Assembly (NCBI RefSeq): GCF_014202115.1
Contig: NZ_JACHFW010000001.1
Location: forward strand, 62,001 to 126,000
From: Catenibacillus scindens
Lineage (GTDB): Bacteria > Bacillota > Clostridia > Lachnospirales > Lachnospiraceae
Reading direction: 5' to 3'
Length of the DNA stretch: 64,000 nt
Below are positions 61,989-64,000 of the stretch, piece after piece. A program made the position numbers and the translations under genes. Under the pieces are notes generated by a model. That model did no database searches and had not been told where the DNA came from. It saw only the letters and a list, made by a program, of their open reading frames with translations. How positions within the stretch are numbered: position 1 is the first letter of the stretch; each line of letters opens with the position of its first letter.

Positions 61989-63995
61989 TCATTCATTATG
62001 CAAAAGCCTTAGCAGTCCGTTAGAAATACAAAAAGAAATATTTAATGTTTTTATTTCTTTGGACTCTGTAAATAAAATGGTCACCGCCGTCTGGGTCACT
62101 TTTGTAATAGTACCTTCCCCATAGATCCGGTGACGCACCCGTGCCCCAGTCCTAAAGAGGGAACGGTCCACAAGCAGTTCGCCTACAAACCTGGACATAT
62201 CCGCCGGCTTATGATACCGCTCTTTAGCAAAATAAATGTGGAGTTTGTTCCTCGCCCTGGTCATGGCCACATAAAACATGCGGCGTTCCTCTTCCACATC
62301 TGCCTCCATCACCGCCTTTTTGTGAGGCATGACCCCCTCGTTGGCGTCAATAATAAAAACCGTTGAGTATTCCAGCCCCTTGGCGCTGTGCATAGTGGAC
62401 AGGACAAGGCCGTCGGCAGTTTCTTCCCTTCGCCGGCTTTTTTCTTTCAGTTTTAGCCCATAATCTTCCATATAAGCAAACCAGTCCTGGAAACTTTCGT
62501 AGTTTTTGGCACTGTCCTGAAGTTCAGTGACAATATCCAAAAGATCTTCCTCTTTCACCCGGTGATCCCTGGCATACTCTATGAGAAAATTGTCGTAGCC
62601 CACCCCGTAGCGGATATAGTTCACCGCCCCGTAGGGATTCATTTTCCCCAGGCTTTCCAGATCATAGGCCAGACGGTCCAACCGCTCCAGGGCCCAGTCT
62701 TTCCCGGCATAGCTTGCCTTTAATGTTTCCAGAAAATGACCGGTTCCGGTAAGCATCTGCCGGGAGATATACCGCTTTGGCCGATTGATGATTCTAAGAT
62801 AATCGCTCCGCGAAGCCTGCCCCAAAGCTGCCTTAATGTAGGCAAAAATGTCCTTGGCGATCCAGTGGTCAAATAAATTGGGCACACTGTCTTTCATCCG
62901 GAAAGGAATGTTGTACTCCATCAGCTTTGCCACCAAAAGTCTGGCCCCGGTATTGGTCCGGTACAGCACCGCCATATCTTTAAGGGGCATTTTATCCTCT
63001 TTATGGCTCTGGTACACTTCCCGGATAAGGGTTTCATATTCTTCCGCCATAGTATTAAACATTTTCACCTCTATAGGTTCGCCGCCGCTGTGAAATGCCT
63101 TTAATTGTTTTTCATACCGCTCCCGGTTATTTTTAATGACCTGCAAAGCTCCCTCCACAATCTGTTGGGTACAGCGGTAGTTAATATCCAGAAGAATCGT
63201 TTTGGATTTGGGGTAATCCTTTGTAAATCCAAGCATGATCTCCGGACGGGCGCCTCTGAAACGGTAAATAGACTGGTCATCATCCCCAACAATAAACAGA
63301 TTGTTTTCCGGCGCCGCCATCATGCGGATAATCTCATACTGAACCTGGTTAATATCCTGAAACTCGTCAATAAGAATATACTGAAACTTTTTCTGCCACG
63401 CCCCAAGAATATCCGGACGTGCCTTAAACAGCTCCCAGGTATACAAAAGCATATCGTCAAAATCAATGAGACGGTTTTCTTTCAGTTTTCTGCCGTAGGC
63501 TTTATAGATCGCCTTAAACACATCATCGGCGCAGTTGACCGAATAATAGTGATCCAGGGACATATTTTCCCCTTTCACAAGACTGACTTCCCCGGAGACG
63601 TTGACGATAAAATCCGCCATATCGTCAATTTCCAGATCCATTTCCTCAACGATCTGCCTGAAAAGCTCCATTCTCCGGCTGTCCGTAATAATGTCCCCCG
63701 CCGTATAGTTGTAAGCTGCTTTTAAGACAGCGAAAAAAATACTGTGGAAGGTTCCAAAACTGACTGGCATGGGCTGCCCTTTGCAGAGGGCAAAAAAGCG
63801 CTCTTTCATTTCCCTGGCCGCGGCCTTTGTAAAGGTAACAACAAGAATGGAGGCCGGATGTACTCCGGCCTCCTCAATAAGATAGCGCACCCGCTGTGTA
63901 ATGACAGTAGTCTTTCCCGATCCCGGACCGGCCAGGATCATTGCCGGGCCGGCGACGTGGCTGATGGCCTCCTGTTGGGCGGGATTAAAACTCAT
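61989..63995 (-). CDS. UvrD/PcrA-like ATP-dependent DNA helicase
   Basis: A 668-residue superfamily 1A 3'-5' DNA helicase. Motif Q/I is FNPAQQEAISHVAGPAMILAGPGSGKTT, then TFTKAAAREMKER (Ia), DFDDMLLYT, ILIDEFQDINQVQYEI (II), GDDDQSIYRFRGA (III), NYRCTQQI (IV), LVLSTMHSAKGLEYSTVFII (V) and EERRMFYVAMTRARNKLHI (VI). The C-terminus has a Tudor-like segment (GARVRHRIYGEGTITKV) as in PcrA. It is shorter than a full PcrA (about 740), so it may be a second UvrD-type helicase rather than PcrA itself. Roles in repair or plasmid/phage replication follow from family knowledge. The start is at the window edge with GGAG just before it, but the upstream context is cut off. Confidence 0.9.
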   Translation of the reverse strand: MSFNPAQQEAISHVAGPAMILAGPGSGKTTVITQRVRYLIEEAGVHPASILVVTFTKAAAREMKERFFALCKGQPMPVSFGTFHSIFFAVLKAAYNYTAGDIITDSRRMELFRQIVEEMDLEIDDMADFIVNVSGEVSLVKGENMSLDHYYSVNCADDVFKAIYKAYGRKLKENRLIDFDDMLLYTWELFKARPDILGAWQKKFQYILIDEFQDINQVQYEIIRMMAAPENNLFIVGDDDQSIYRFRGARPEIMLGFTKDYPKSKTILLDINYRCTQQIVEGALQVIKNNRERYEKQLKAFHSGGEPIEVKMFNTMAEEYETLIREVYQSHKEDKMPLKDMAVLYRTNTGARLLVAKLMEYNIPFRMKDSVPNLFDHWIAKDIFAYIKAALGQASRSDYLRIINRPKRYISRQMLTGTGHFLETLKASYAGKDWALERLDRLAYDLESLGKMNPYGAVNYIRYGVGYDNFLIEYARDHRVKEEDLLDIVTELQDSAKNYESFQDWFAYMEDYGLKLKEKSRRREETADGLVLSTMHSAKGLEYSTVFIIDANEGVMPHKKAVMEADVEEERRMFYVAMTRARNKLHIYFAKERYHKPADMSRFVGELLVDRSLFRTGARVRHRIYGEGTITKVTQTAVTILFTESKEIKTLNISFCISNGLLRLLHNE

Positions 63996-64000
63996 ACTCC

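Overview
The window reads as ordinary chromosome of an anaerobic Firmicute, most likely a Lachnospiraceae-type Clostridium (cluster XIVa). The housekeeping order dnaE, HPr-like gene, whiA, rapZ, murB, then hprK and uvrC, the LysRS with an extra C-terminal tRNA-binding domain, the strong AGGAGG ribosome sites and the low-to-middle G+C all fit that group. Almost every gene lies on the minus strand; only csoR and its P-type ATPase are on the plus strand. I see no rRNA, tRNA, CRISPR array or intact mobile element.

Layout by coordinate. 1-4.3 kb: a truncated peptide/nickel-type ABC permease, cyclopropane-fatty-acid synthase and a stand-alone Hsp70. 4.4-10.1 kb: a two-gene signalling operon, a CheB-CheR-coiled coil-PAS fusion and a large PAS/GAF/GGDEF-like/EAL protein. 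10.3-22.7 kb: a nine-gene operon that I read as a Gram-positive (clostridial) Pel exopolysaccharide locus. It is transcribed in the order pelD (fused to a degenerate SDR domain), pelE-like, pelA-type deacetylase (DUF2194), pelF, pelG, then a CotH-kinase lipoprotein, a VTC-type polyphosphate-polymerase domain protein, a DUF4956 membrane protein and a DUF4832-like anchored protein. PelD keeps an RxxD c-di-GMP inhibitory-site motif next to a destroyed GGDEF active site, so it is probably a c-di-GMP receptor. The EAL protein just downstream is a plausible partner that removes the signal. This is the most interesting system in the window.

22.9-26.2 kb: csoR and a P1B-type metal ATPase, each with CsoR-like operators, followed by about 745 bases holding a frameshifted VRR-NUC nuclease remnant of probable phage origin. 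26.2-32.1 kb: lysS, greA, dusB, coaX, a small conserved gene and argF (with three ARG-box-like sites). 32.4-39.5 kb: SPFH/NfeD pair, a SpoU RNA methyltransferase, pfkA and dnaE. 39.6-50.2 kb: thioesterase, a Crh-like HPr lacking His15, whiA, rapZ, murB, an HD phosphohydrolase, a PIN-PhoH protein, ppk1 (with a possible Pho box), glucokinase and hprK. 50.3-55.4 kb: uvrC, ftsH and an unknown gene. 55.5-60.9 kb: an amino-acid operon with an ArgE-type ornithine cyclodeaminase-like enzyme, RocB-like peptidase, YfcC-type carrier and M20 amidohydrolase, preceded by a promoter with an operator-like palindrome. 61.3-64 kb: a DUF1292 protein and a UvrD/PcrA-like helicase.

Intergenic DNA repeatedly carries imperfect inverted repeats whose ends read TAACWRTTCAGCC or close variants, plus two loci with long AT-rich palindromes next to a GCAAGGAAAG hairpin. 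These look like dispersed, non-coding repeat families. All family names and functional statements come from reading the translated sequence and from memory of families; no database search was possible.
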